Source: CAZAYP01 sp964489425 [NCBI: uncultured Verrucomicrobiota bacterium]
GTDB taxonomy: Bacteria > Verrucomicrobiota > Kiritimatiellia > RZYC01
Assembly: GCA_964489425.1 (NCBI GenBank)
Contig: CAZAYP010000020.1
Span: 11,667-75,666, forward strand
Length of the DNA stretch: 64,000 nt
Reading direction: 5' to 3'
Every line of letters starts with the position of its first letter. Position 1 is the first letter of the stretch. The notes beneath the pieces were generated by a model, which worked only from the letters and a program-made list of their open reading frames with translations, was not told the DNA's origin and made no database searches. Positions 37,198 through 44,169 of the stretch are shown piece by piece. Both the position numbers and the translations under genes were made by a program.

Positions 37198-39617
37198 GGG
37201 TCACCCCGCAGGAAAATGTCGGCCACGTAAAGCCGGCCGAACGGGTACAGGTACTGGACGCGAACCTCGCGCACCACCATGGGTTCCGGAAGATCCCAGG
37301 CGCTATGGAAGATCAACTGCTCGTAAAAAGAGCTGGAATAGGCCCGGGTAATGAAGAACCGCGCCGGCTGCGCGGCAACCATGGTGTGCTGGAGGAGGCC
37401 CCGGTTTTCCGGCCGCAGCCACGACTGCTCGGCGGTGTCGATGCCCGCGCGCAGGCGGAACGCGACGCAGCGGCCATGGATGTCTTCCACCACCACCTCG
37501 GCCACCTCGACGCCTTGCGGGATGGCATGGCCGAACACCAGGCTGGACAGCAGTTCGAGCCGCTCGACCGGCAAGGGATACGCGCTGGCCAGCACGGCCG
37601 GTTTGTCGGGCGCCACTTCCGCATGGTACGACTCAAGCCGGTGAAACTGTTCCGGGGTGGCCGGCGAGCGGCGGCCCGCGTACCAGAGCGCTGCCTGCAC
37701 GGCCATGGCCAACGCCAGGGCCAGAACCAGCACCACGGGCAGGCGCATCCGCACCCGGGTGGCGCGCAGCCAATCCCCGTAGCTCCCGGCCACCTTGTAC
37801 CCAAGCCCGGCCACGAGGAGGAACAGGCACAGGATGACCCCGACATCCCGCCAGTTGCCGGCCTGCCACGCGTGAAACATGCGGGACGCAAAGAAAACAT
37901 GGTTGGCCCAGCGGTCGCCGACCAGGCTTTGCAGCGCCGCCGGGTATTCGCGCGCTTGGAATTCGCATAGCGCCCGCAGGGTCAGCGGCGCCGCGCATTG
38001 GGCCTGCGGTTCGGGAATGCCTTGCGGAATGAACAGTCCGCGGTACCCGGCCATCAACTGGACGTTCCAGAGCACGGCCACGGCCAGCAGGCCGCTGACC
38101 ACCCCCAGCGGCACGCGCCGGAGCACGGCCTGCAGCAGCGCCGCGCCGCCGAGGATGAACAGCGGGGTCAGGTGGATAAAGAACCGGTTGGAAAACCCGA
38201 TCCCGCTCCACCAGATGGACCAGCTGGCATAAATGTAAAACGACAGGCCGGTGACCATGATGGCGCCCAGCGCCAGCACGCGGTCGCGCCGGACCATCCA
38301 CAGCAGCCCGGCCGTGGCCGGCAGCAGCAGCGGCGACCAGGCAAACAGGCCGTGGCGCGCGGTGTCGAAAAACAGCCCCAGCCATTGCGGGTGCAGCCAG
38401 TCGTGGTAATCGCCGACATCGCCGTACGGCGCGGCCAGCCAGTGGCCGGACCGGATTTTCCAGATCGCGAACTGGGGCGAGAAGACCAGCATCGCCACCG
38501 CAGCACACAAGAGCAGGCCCGCGGCCCCTTGCGCCAGATCCCGCCGCCGGCCACCACGCCAATGCCCCAGCCATTCCAGGACCGGGAACACTGCCACCAG
38601 GCCGGCCGTGGGCTGGGTCAGTCCGAGCAGTCCCAGGACCAGTCCCAGCACGGCCCACTGGCCCAAGGTGCGCCGCGCCCGCGTACGCTGCCACAGCAGC
38701 AGGAACAACGCGGTAAGGCCAAAGGCAAACGGGTGGGCCCAGCCATTCCAGGTGAACATGAAGAAGGGCAGCGGCGACGCCAGCCAGATCGCCAGCGTAG
38801 CCAGCCGGCTGTCCCGCCGGCCGAAGAACTCGCGCGCCAGGCGGTACGACGCCAGGACGCCTGCCAGCCCGAAAAAACACGACGCCAGGCTGACCATGAC
38901 CAAGTAGGGCGTGCTGTACCCGTTGGCGGTCACAGGCCAACCCAACGCGCGCAATCCCAGCACCAACCCGTGCGCCGCGAGGAAGAACGGCGCCTCGAGC
39001 AGCGGCGTGCCCAGGTAACGCGCCGAGGGCCAGGGGAACGGGTTGTAATAACGGTAGGTGTTATGGATGCAGACTTGGTTGAACAGGTCCAGGTCGCGGT
39101 CCAGGGCCACGGAGACAAGCTGGGCATAGTACTGGAACGCATCGTGCAGGATGCAGGGCTGGAATCCCAATAAGAGGCCGGCCGCGAAAACCGCTCCGAA
39201 CAACCCAGCGGACCGGCATGGGCCGCGTCCTGTCCCGGTGGCAGCACGCGCCGCCAGCCACGGGCCAAGCCAGGCCGCCCCCGCAGCGCATACCACGAAC
39301 AGCGGCAGGGCCGGTGCGCCGGCCAGGTAGCCGGCCGGCGCCAGGCACGCCAGTTGCAGCGGCAGCAGCGCGCGCGCGGTGCGCAGCGCCATTTGATCCG
39401 CGGGGCATCCGCCCCGGCGCATAACCGCGCTTTGCCGATCCCATGCCAGCATCGCGCCGATCCACGCCAGGACCAGGGGCCCAACCCAAACCGCCCAACC
39501 GCCGGCGGCGGGCAGGGGATGGCGGAGACAATAAAAAGCAACGCCCCACGAGATCGTCAAGCCGGCCACCGTGGCCAGGTGGCACATGCCGGACCCTGGG
39601 GCGTTGTGTGCGGTCAT
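37194..39617 (-). CDS. Large polytopic membrane protein, GT-C glycosyltransferase-like
   Basis: The product is 807 residues from ATG 39617, which overlaps the HdeD-like stop by one base. About 14 hydrophobic segments are visible. The main loop, 'CILHDAFQYYAQLVSVALDRDLDLFNQVCIHN...NPFPWPSARYLGTPLLEAPFFL', positions ~163-220, follows the pattern of bacterial GT39/GT-C-like proteins (an Asp near the first loop, then 'LDRDLDxxNE', then 'GxxLLxAPFF'). The last ~190 residues are a soluble periplasmic region ('LRPENRGLLQHTMVAAQPARFFITRAYS'). It is the second gene of the seven-gene operon. The sugar donor is probably a polyprenyl-phosphate sugar, by analogy with GT-C enzymes. Confidence 0.65.
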   Translation of the reverse strand: MTAHNAPGSGMCHLATVAGLTISWGVAFYCLRHPLPAAGGWAVWVGPLVLAWIGAMLAWDRQSAVMRRGGCPADQMALRTARALLPLQLACLAPAGYLAGAPALPLFVVCAAGAAWLGPWLAARAATGTGRGPCRSAGLFGAVFAAGLLLGFQPCILHDAFQYYAQLVSVALDRDLDLFNQVCIHNTYRYYNPFPWPSARYLGTPLLEAPFFLAAHGLVLGLRALGWPVTANGYSTPYLVMVSLASCFFGLAGVLASYRLAREFFGRRDSRLATLAIWLASPLPFFMFTWNGWAHPFAFGLTALFLLLWQRTRARRTLGQWAVLGLVLGLLGLTQPTAGLVAVFPVLEWLGHWRGGRRRDLAQGAAGLLLCAAVAMLVFSPQFAIWKIRSGHWLAAPYGDVGDYHDWLHPQWLGLFFDTARHGLFAWSPLLLPATAGLLWMVRRDRVLALGAIMVTGLSFYIYASWSIWWSGIGFSNRFFIHLTPLFILGGAALLQAVLRRVPLGVVSGLLAVAVLWNVQLMAGYRGLFIPQGIPEPQAQCAAPLTLRALCEFQAREYPAALQSLVGDRWANHVFFASRMFHAWQAGNWRDVGVILCLFLLVAGLGYKVAGSYGDWLRATRVRMRLPVVLVLALALAMAVQAALWYAGRRSPATPEQFHRLESYHAEVAPDKPAVLASAYPLPVERLELLSSLVFGHAIPQGVEVAEVVVEDIHGRCVAFRLRAGIDTAEQSWLRPENRGLLQHTMVAAQPARFFITRAYSSSFYEQLIFHSAWDLPEPMVVREVRVQYLYPFGRLYVADIFLRGDP

Positions 39618-40186
39618 CAGGCGGCGGGGATCGCCGAGGGCGCGGCGCGGCGCAGCGCCAGGCCCAGGGACAGGATGGGCGCGCCGGTGATAATCAGTTG
39701 GATGCCCACCAAGGTGCCCACGAACCACAGGCCGGATCCCGGCAACCCGGCCCACAGGATCGCCCCCAGGACGACGTTGAGCAGGCCGCTCGCGAGCGCC
39801 CACCCCCATCCCTGGAGCGGCCGCAGCCGCAGGCCCAGCATCACGATCATCCAGCCGCTGACGATGAAGTAAGCCAGCAGCACGTAGGTCATGAGGTCCA
39901 GCCATTGCATGGGGCGGGCGATCATCCAGCCGCCGACCACGGCGGCCAGCCCGGCAATGATCAGGCCGGCCAGGCGGATGGCGATCCGCTCGTGAGCCAG
40001 CAGGTGCAAGGCGGCCTGGGATACTCCGGCCAGCACCAGCAGCGCGCCCAGCATGATGACGATCGTCAGGCCGGTGGCGAGCGGCGACAGGACGCTCAGC
40101 AGGCCCAGCAGGCACAGCAGCCCGCCCACGCCGACAAACAAGCCCCCGCGTTTTTGATTCCCGGCAAATCCAATATCCGTGGTCAT
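39617..40186 (-). CDS. HdeD/DUF308-family membrane protein
   Basis: The product is 189 residues from ATG 40186, with GGAGG eight bases upstream. Six membrane segments are arranged as three similar hairpins with 'GLLSVLSPLATGLTIVIMLGALLVLAGVSQ', 'GGWMIARPMQWLDLMTYVLLAYFIVSGWMI' and 'LGAILWAGLPGSGLWFVGTLVGIQLIITGA', as in HdeD. In E. coli HdeD helps acid resistance at high cell density; elsewhere the role is unclear. It is the first gene of the operon, about 20 bases after the predicted transcription start. The following gene starts within its stop codon. Confidence 0.85.
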   Translation of the reverse strand: MTTDIGFAGNQKRGGLFVGVGGLLCLLGLLSVLSPLATGLTIVIMLGALLVLAGVSQAALHLLAHERIAIRLAGLIIAGLAAVVGGWMIARPMQWLDLMTYVLLAYFIVSGWMIVMLGLRLRPLQGWGWALASGLLNVVLGAILWAGLPGSGLWFVGTLVGIQLIITGAPILSLGLALRRAAPSAIPAA

Positions 40187-40212
40187 GCGTCCTCCGTTGG
40201 TTGTGAAGACAA

Positions 40213-40240
40213 AGCTTAGCAGGCCACCGCGCCACGTCAA
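40213..40240 (-). promoter_or_regulatory. Sigma-70-type promoter of the seven-gene envelope operon
   Basis: On the minus strand TTGACG (40240-40235) and TAAGCT (40218-40213) are 16 bases apart. The -35 matches five of six positions; the -10 keeps T1, A2 and T6. Transcription would start near 40206, about 20 bases before the HdeD-like ATG. Confidence 0.5.
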
Positions 40241-40287
40241 GGCTGGCGCAACCGCCTGCGGCTTCAAAAGCCGGCCCGGCGGGCGGA

Positions 40288-41865
40288 TCAGGCCACTTCG
40301 AACGGGGCGACGAAATGCATGACCGTGCCTTGACCGACCTGGCTCTCCGCCCAAATACGTCCCCCCATCAACTGCGCGAGGCGTTGGGCAATCGCCAGGC
40401 CCAAGCCGGTGCCGCCGAACCGGAGTTGGATGCTGTCATCGGCCTGGACAAATGGCAGGAACACATCCTGCATCCGTTCCGGAGGAATACCAATGCCCGT
40501 ATCGCTGACGGTAAACTCCAGTTCCACCCGGGGCGGGTCCGGACGGGTGTCCCGCACACGCACATCCAGCACCACTTCGCCGCGTTCGGTGAACTTGATG
40601 GCGTTGCTCAGGAAATTCCACAAGATCTGGTGCAGCCGCAGGGGATCGCCCAGCACAAAGGCCGGAACTTCCGGCTGCAGCGTGGACCGCAAGGCCACCT
40701 GCTTGGCGGCCGCCCGGGGCGCAAAAATCCCAATCGCTTCTGATAGGAGCACCGCCGGGCTGATTTCCGTGGACCGCAGCGTCAGTTTCCCGGCTTCAAT
40801 CCGGCTTAAATCCAGGAGATCGTCAAGCATGCGCAGCAGGTTGTTGCCGCACTGCTTGATCATCAGCAGGCACTGCTTGTGATCCTCGGCCAACGGCTCG
40901 TTCAGCAAGTAATCCACGTAGCCGACGATGGGGTTCAGGGGCGTGCGAATTTCGTGACCCATTTGCGACAGGAACATGGTTTTGGAACGGTTGGCGGTTT
41001 CCGCGGCTTCCTTGGCCAGGATCAACCCTTGCTCATGTTCCTTGAGCTCCGTGATGTCCATGATGGAGCCGATGATTTCCACCGGCGCGCCATGGCTGTC
41101 CCGGCCCAGGACCGCCTGGTCGCGGAACCACCGGTACCCGCCGGTCTTCTGCCGCAGGCGCAGGATCCGCCAGCAGTCGTCGGTTTGGTCCACGCTGGCC
41201 AGCCAGGCGCTGTCGCCGGCCGCGTCATCAGGATGGCTTTGTTCGGCCCAGAACCGCGGCTGGTCCAGGATTTCTTGCGGCGCGAAACCCAAGATGGCGG
41301 CCGCCTGGTTGCTGACGTAGGTGGTGGCGCCATGGCCGTCCAGCGCGCGGGTATAGATCACGGCCGGCGAGTTGGCGATGACAAACTCAAGCCGCCGCTT
41401 GGTGGCGGCCAGGCGGTCTTCGGCCGCGCGCATATAGGTCTCGAGCGCCGCGCGCCGCTGGATTTCCTGCTGCAGCTGCTGCAGCTGGTGGAGCCGGTCG
41501 GATTCATCCCGCAGTTGCAGCAAGGCCCAGCGCTGCCCCTCCGCCATGAACGGGCGGATGACCGCGCTTTGCCGCATCAGGCCGTCCGAAAACCGGGTTT
41601 CTTTAAGGGGCACGATGTACTTGTGGATGACCTGGGACAGCACGTGGACCCGGCCGGATTGGATCGTCTGCTGGATCAGGGGGGCAATGCGTTGCCGCTT
41701 GGATGCCTGGCCCAGCAACGCATCCAAGGTGGCCGGTACCGGGGTGTCTGCCGGCCAGCGCGCAGTGAGCCAAGGATTCACGTAGCGGATGCGCAACTGA
41801 TCATCCACCAGGACCATGCCGACATCCAGGTTGCCCCAGAACAAATTATAGTCAGGCGGGGCCAT
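40288..41865 (-). CDS. PAS-domain histidine kinase, cytoplasmic
   Basis: The product is 525 residues with no membrane segment, so it is a soluble sensor kinase. A degenerate N-terminal PAS-like region (~5-115) and a coiled coil (~120-160) precede a PAS_3/PAC pair (~160-270; 'GFAPQEILDQPRFWAEQSHPDD', 'GSIMDITELKEHE'). The HisKA helix carries the phosphorylated H304 in 'QMGHEIRTPLNPI'. The HATPase domain has N ('NFLSNAIKFT'), G1 ('DTGIGI') and G2 ('GGTGLGLAI') boxes. All catalytic motifs are intact. The gene lies nine bases after a response regulator and downstream of a CheC-family gene. The three together look like one signalling module. Confidence 0.92.
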   Translation of the reverse strand: MAPPDYNLFWGNLDVGMVLVDDQLRIRYVNPWLTARWPADTPVPATLDALLGQASKRQRIAPLIQQTIQSGRVHVLSQVIHKYIVPLKETRFSDGLMRQSAVIRPFMAEGQRWALLQLRDESDRLHQLQQLQQEIQRRAALETYMRAAEDRLAATKRRLEFVIANSPAVIYTRALDGHGATTYVSNQAAAILGFAPQEILDQPRFWAEQSHPDDAAGDSAWLASVDQTDDCWRILRLRQKTGGYRWFRDQAVLGRDSHGAPVEIIGSIMDITELKEHEQGLILAKEAAETANRSKTMFLSQMGHEIRTPLNPIVGYVDYLLNEPLAEDHKQCLLMIKQCGNNLLRMLDDLLDLSRIEAGKLTLRSTEISPAVLLSEAIGIFAPRAAAKQVALRSTLQPEVPAFVLGDPLRLHQILWNFLSNAIKFTERGEVVLDVRVRDTRPDPPRVELEFTVSDTGIGIPPERMQDVFLPFVQADDSIQLRFGGTGLGLAIAQRLAQLMGGRIWAESQVGQGTVMHFVAPFEVA

Positions 41866-41874
41866 GGGCGCGCT

Positions 41875-42276
41875 CTAGCCGGGAGCCGATCCCGCGGCGG
41901 CAGCCGATTTTTTGCGTTGCCACAGCTCCAGCACTTCAACAATTTTTTCGCGGTTGATCACTTTTTCAAAAAACATGTCCGCGCCCGCGGCCAGCAGGCG
42001 ATCCCGGATGGTCTTCTGGGCATTGGACGTCAGGATCACCACGACTGCATCCCGCGGCACCTGGGAGCGGATGCGGCTGAACACCTCCTCGCCATTGATG
42101 CCGGGCAGCAGGTAATCGAGGAAGCATATGTCCGGCTGTTCGCGGGCATACATCTCCACGGCCGTTTCGCCGGAGTCGGCCTCAACCACGTCCCACGGCT
42201 CTTGCATCGCTTCGGCCAGCACGCTGCGGATCTTGCGGCGGGCAAACATGGAATCGTCCACCAGCATGATTTTCAT
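41875..42276 (-). CDS. Stand-alone response regulator receiver protein
   Basis: The product is 133 residues from ATG 42276 and consists of one receiver domain with no output domain, like CheY. The acidic pair is D7-D8 ('MLVDDSMFARRKI'). The phosphorylation site is D54 in 'CFLDYLLPGINGEE'. The conserved Thr ('VVILTSNAQK') and Lys ('FFEKVINREK') follow. The short Ala/Ser/Lys tail after residue ~120 is not conserved. It overlaps the CheC-family gene by ATGA and is nine bases before the histidine kinase. It probably receives phosphate from that kinase and is dephosphorylated by the CheC-like protein. Confidence 0.9.
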   Translation of the reverse strand: MKIMLVDDSMFARRKIRSVLAEAMQEPWDVVEADSGETAVEMYAREQPDICFLDYLLPGINGEEVFSRIRSQVPRDAVVVILTSNAQKTIRDRLLAAGADMFFEKVINREKIVEVLELWQRKKSAAAAGSAPG

Positions 42277-42857
42277 AACTGCTCCATGTTGCGCGCCAGC
42301 GCGAGGATGTCGGAATAATGCAAGACCAGCAAGACTTTGCCGTTGATAGTGACGCCCTTCACCGCGAAGACACATTCCCCCACGCACAGCAGGTCATCCT
42401 CCGGCTGGGCAAGCGGTGAAAAAATGTTCTCCTCGAACAACACCCGGGGTATGTTGCTTTCGACTTCCGCGCCCATGTATTCGGCAAAGGCAGAAAAGAT
42501 GGCGCTCAGCAGGATGTTGCCGACTTCGGTCAAGGCGTCCAGCTCCAACACCTCGTAGGTGCGCTCTTCGCTGAGCTCGCGTTCGAGCAGAATATTCAGC
42601 AACGTCTGGGTTTCCGGCAACGGGAACGAGACCACCCCAACCCCGGTAACGCCCCCCGTGAAGGCGGTCTGCAGGTTGACATAGCTGTTGACGCCCTGCG
42701 TAAAATGGTCGGCAAACTGGCTCGCGGGAATAAACAGCAGGCGGGGCATGGCCACGATGATTTCACGGTTCAACAGTTCGGAAAACCGCACCGAAGCCCG
42801 TCCGATGCCGATATTGACCAGCTCGGTCAGCAAATCCTTGATTTCAGGCGCAATCAT
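42273..42857 (-). CDS. CheC-family CheY-P phosphatase-like protein
   Basis: The product is 194 residues, the usual CheC size, with a GGAAGG ribosome site. Two copies of the active-site motif E-x-x-N are visible: E12-xx-N15 in 'TELVNIGIGRAS' and E111-xx-N114 in 'TEVGNILLSAIFSAF'. These residues hydrolyse the phosphate on CheY-like receivers in CheC/CheX/FliY proteins. The ends of the protein have the expected beta strands ('KGVTINGKVLLVLHYSDI'). It overlaps the response-regulator gene by four bases, which strongly suggests it acts on that regulator. No cheA, cheW, cheR or receptor gene is near, so the module may not be chemotactic. Confidence 0.85.
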   Translation of the reverse strand: MIAPEIKDLLTELVNIGIGRASVRFSELLNREIIVAMPRLLFIPASQFADHFTQGVNSYVNLQTAFTGGVTGVGVVSFPLPETQTLLNILLERELSEERTYEVLELDALTEVGNILLSAIFSAFAEYMGAEVESNIPRVLFEENIFSPLAQPEDDLLCVGECVFAVKGVTINGKVLLVLHYSDILALARNMEQL

Positions 42858-42904
42858 GCTGTTCCTTCCGACGGTTACCTGTACGCCGCATTAGTCAACT
42901 CTCC

Positions 42905-43582
42905 TCAAGCGTCGCTGCCTTGCGGTACCGCGACGAGGGTCGGTACGCGGGGCCAGTCGCGGGATCGGGCCAGCGCGCTGAGCGTGGCCGCCCCATGATC
43001 CCAAAGCTCGTTGCCGATTCGCTGCGCCTGGGCTGGCGGGAATACGCGCGCCAGCCACGGGCGCCACCCGCGCCACCCAAGCGTGTCTGCGCCGCGCGTG
43101 CCGTCCCAGGCTCCGGCCAGGCGTTTGACCAGGTCTTCCACCACGCGGAACACCAGCAGTTCCATCGGCGGCACCAGGCCGGCGGGCAGGCGGGCAAAGT
43201 CGATTACCCACACCGGCTGGACGTGCAGCGTGCGCCAGGATGTGATGTAAAACACGCGTTCACGAACCAGCCTCCAGAAGACCGTGTCGCCGGCGGCGCG
43301 CGCCAGGTCCGGCGACCAGGGTTGGCGGCCGTTCAGCGCCATGACCTGCTCGGCGGCCCGCGCCTCGCCCAGGCGCCAGAGCGCCAGGGCCGACAGCCAG
43401 CGCAGATCCGCCAGGCCGGGCAGCCGGGGCATTCGATCGCAGAACGCGGCCACGGCCTGAACGATGTCCGTGGTCCAGTCATCGGACCGGCCGGCGACCG
43501 CAAGCGCCTCGGCCACCTCGTCCCGGATGACGAGCCAGGGTGTGGCGCCGGCCGCTTCGGTTTCTGTGGCCAGCCAGATCAT
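42905..43582 (-). CDS. Unknown protein translationally coupled to nrdR
   Basis: The product is 225 residues, cytoplasmic, with no signal peptide. The N-terminal half is helical ('VAEALAVAGRSDDWTTDIVQAVAAFCDRM', ~23-51; 'WLSALALWRLGEARAAEQVM', ~62-81), reminiscent of TPR-like helical hairpins. The middle has an aromatic-rich stretch ('VQPVWVIDFARLPAGLVPPMELLVF', ~120-145), and the end is Trp/Arg-rich. I do not recognise a family. The ATG overlaps the nrdR stop by four bases, so it is made with NrdR and likely falls under the same promoter and tandem boxes. It ends 47 bases before the CheC-family gene. Confidence 0.55.
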   Translation of the reverse strand: MIWLATETEAAGATPWLVIRDEVAEALAVAGRSDDWTTDIVQAVAAFCDRMPRLPGLADLRWLSALALWRLGEARAAEQVMALNGRQPWSPDLARAAGDTVFWRLVRERVFYITSWRTLHVQPVWVIDFARLPAGLVPPMELLVFRVVEDLVKRLAGAWDGTRGADTLGWRGWRPWLARVFPPAQAQRIGNELWDHGAATLSALARSRDWPRVPTLVAVPQGSDA

Positions 43583-44034
43583 TCGCGCTCGATCAAGCCT
43601 TCGACTTCGCTGACAAACTGGTTGACGTCACGGAAGCGGCGATACACCGAGGCGAAGCGGACATACGCCACCTCGTCGAGCTTTTCCAGGCGGTCCATGA
43701 TTTTCTTGCCGATCGCCGTGCTGGGCACCTCGCGCTCAAATTCGGAATCCAGTTCGCTGATGACCGTGTCGACGATGCCTTCGATCTGCTGGATGCTGAT
43801 CGGCCGTTTTTCACAAGCGCGCTGGACGCCGTTGAGCATTTTCTGGCGGTCCAGTTCTTCGTGGCGGCCGTCGCGCTTGATGATGCGCAGGTTGGATTTC
43901 ACCACCTGCTCGTAGGTGGTGAACCGATAGTCGCATTTGATGCATACGCGCCGGCGGCGGATGGCATCGCCATTCTGCACCGTCCGGCTGTCAATCACCT
44001 TGTCATCCAGCATACTGCATTTGGGGCATCGCAT
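43579..44034 (-). CDS. nrdR: Transcriptional repressor NrdR
   Basis: The product is 151 residues from ATG 44034, backed by a GGAGAA ribosome site. NrdR is the ATP/dATP-sensing repressor of ribonucleotide reductase genes. The zinc ribbon uses C3, C6, C31 and C34 ('MRCPKC' and 'CIKC'). The ATP-cone follows with 'VVKSNLRIIKRDGRHEELDRQKMLNGVQRACEKRPIS', positions ~44-80. The full family length is present. It has two palindromes upstream that look like tandem NrdR boxes, so it probably represses itself. No ribonucleotide reductase gene is in the window. The next gene overlaps its stop by four bases. Confidence 0.96.
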   Translation of the reverse strand: MRCPKCSMLDDKVIDSRTVQNGDAIRRRRVCIKCDYRFTTYEQVVKSNLRIIKRDGRHEELDRQKMLNGVQRACEKRPISIQQIEGIVDTVISELDSEFEREVPSTAIGKKIMDRLEKLDEVAYVRFASVYRRFRDVNQFVSEVEGLIERE

Positions 44035-44089
44035 CCTGTTTCTCCTGCGCCTGTTCCTGCTATTACACGACCGCGCCAACACGATCAAC

Positions 44090-44105
44090 CATCTAAATAT
44101 AGATG
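44090..44105. promoter_or_regulatory. Putative NrdR box 1
   Basis: CATCTAAATATAGATG has inverted arms CATCTA/TAGATG around an AT core and fits the 16-base shape of NrdR boxes (C at position 4, A at 6, T-A-T core, G at 13). It lies 56 bases upstream of the nrdR start. Its centre is about 31.5 bases from the centre of the second palindrome. Confidence 0.6.
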
Positions 44106-44118
44106 TGGATGGAAATAA

Positions 44119-44139
44119 ACACCCCATATATTGGGGTGT
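44119..44139. promoter_or_regulatory. Putative NrdR box 2
   Basis: The 21-base palindrome has perfect arms ACACCCCA and TGGGGTGT around TATAT. The core C-A-T-A-T-A-T-T-G agrees with the NrdR box consensus. Tandem NrdR boxes are known to be spaced by about three helical turns, which matches the distance to box 1. It lies 30 bases from the end of pbpC. Confidence 0.6.
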
Positions 44140-44169
44140 CAAGATGGATTCGCAAGTTTTTGGGCGGAA

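Noticed and set aside
39617-40235. Longer N-terminal versions of the HdeD-like protein and of the 807-residue membrane protein
   Set aside because: The added residues are frame-shifted shadows without a ribosome site. The shorter starts (40186 and 39617) have correct membrane topology and, for HdeD, a GGAGG site.
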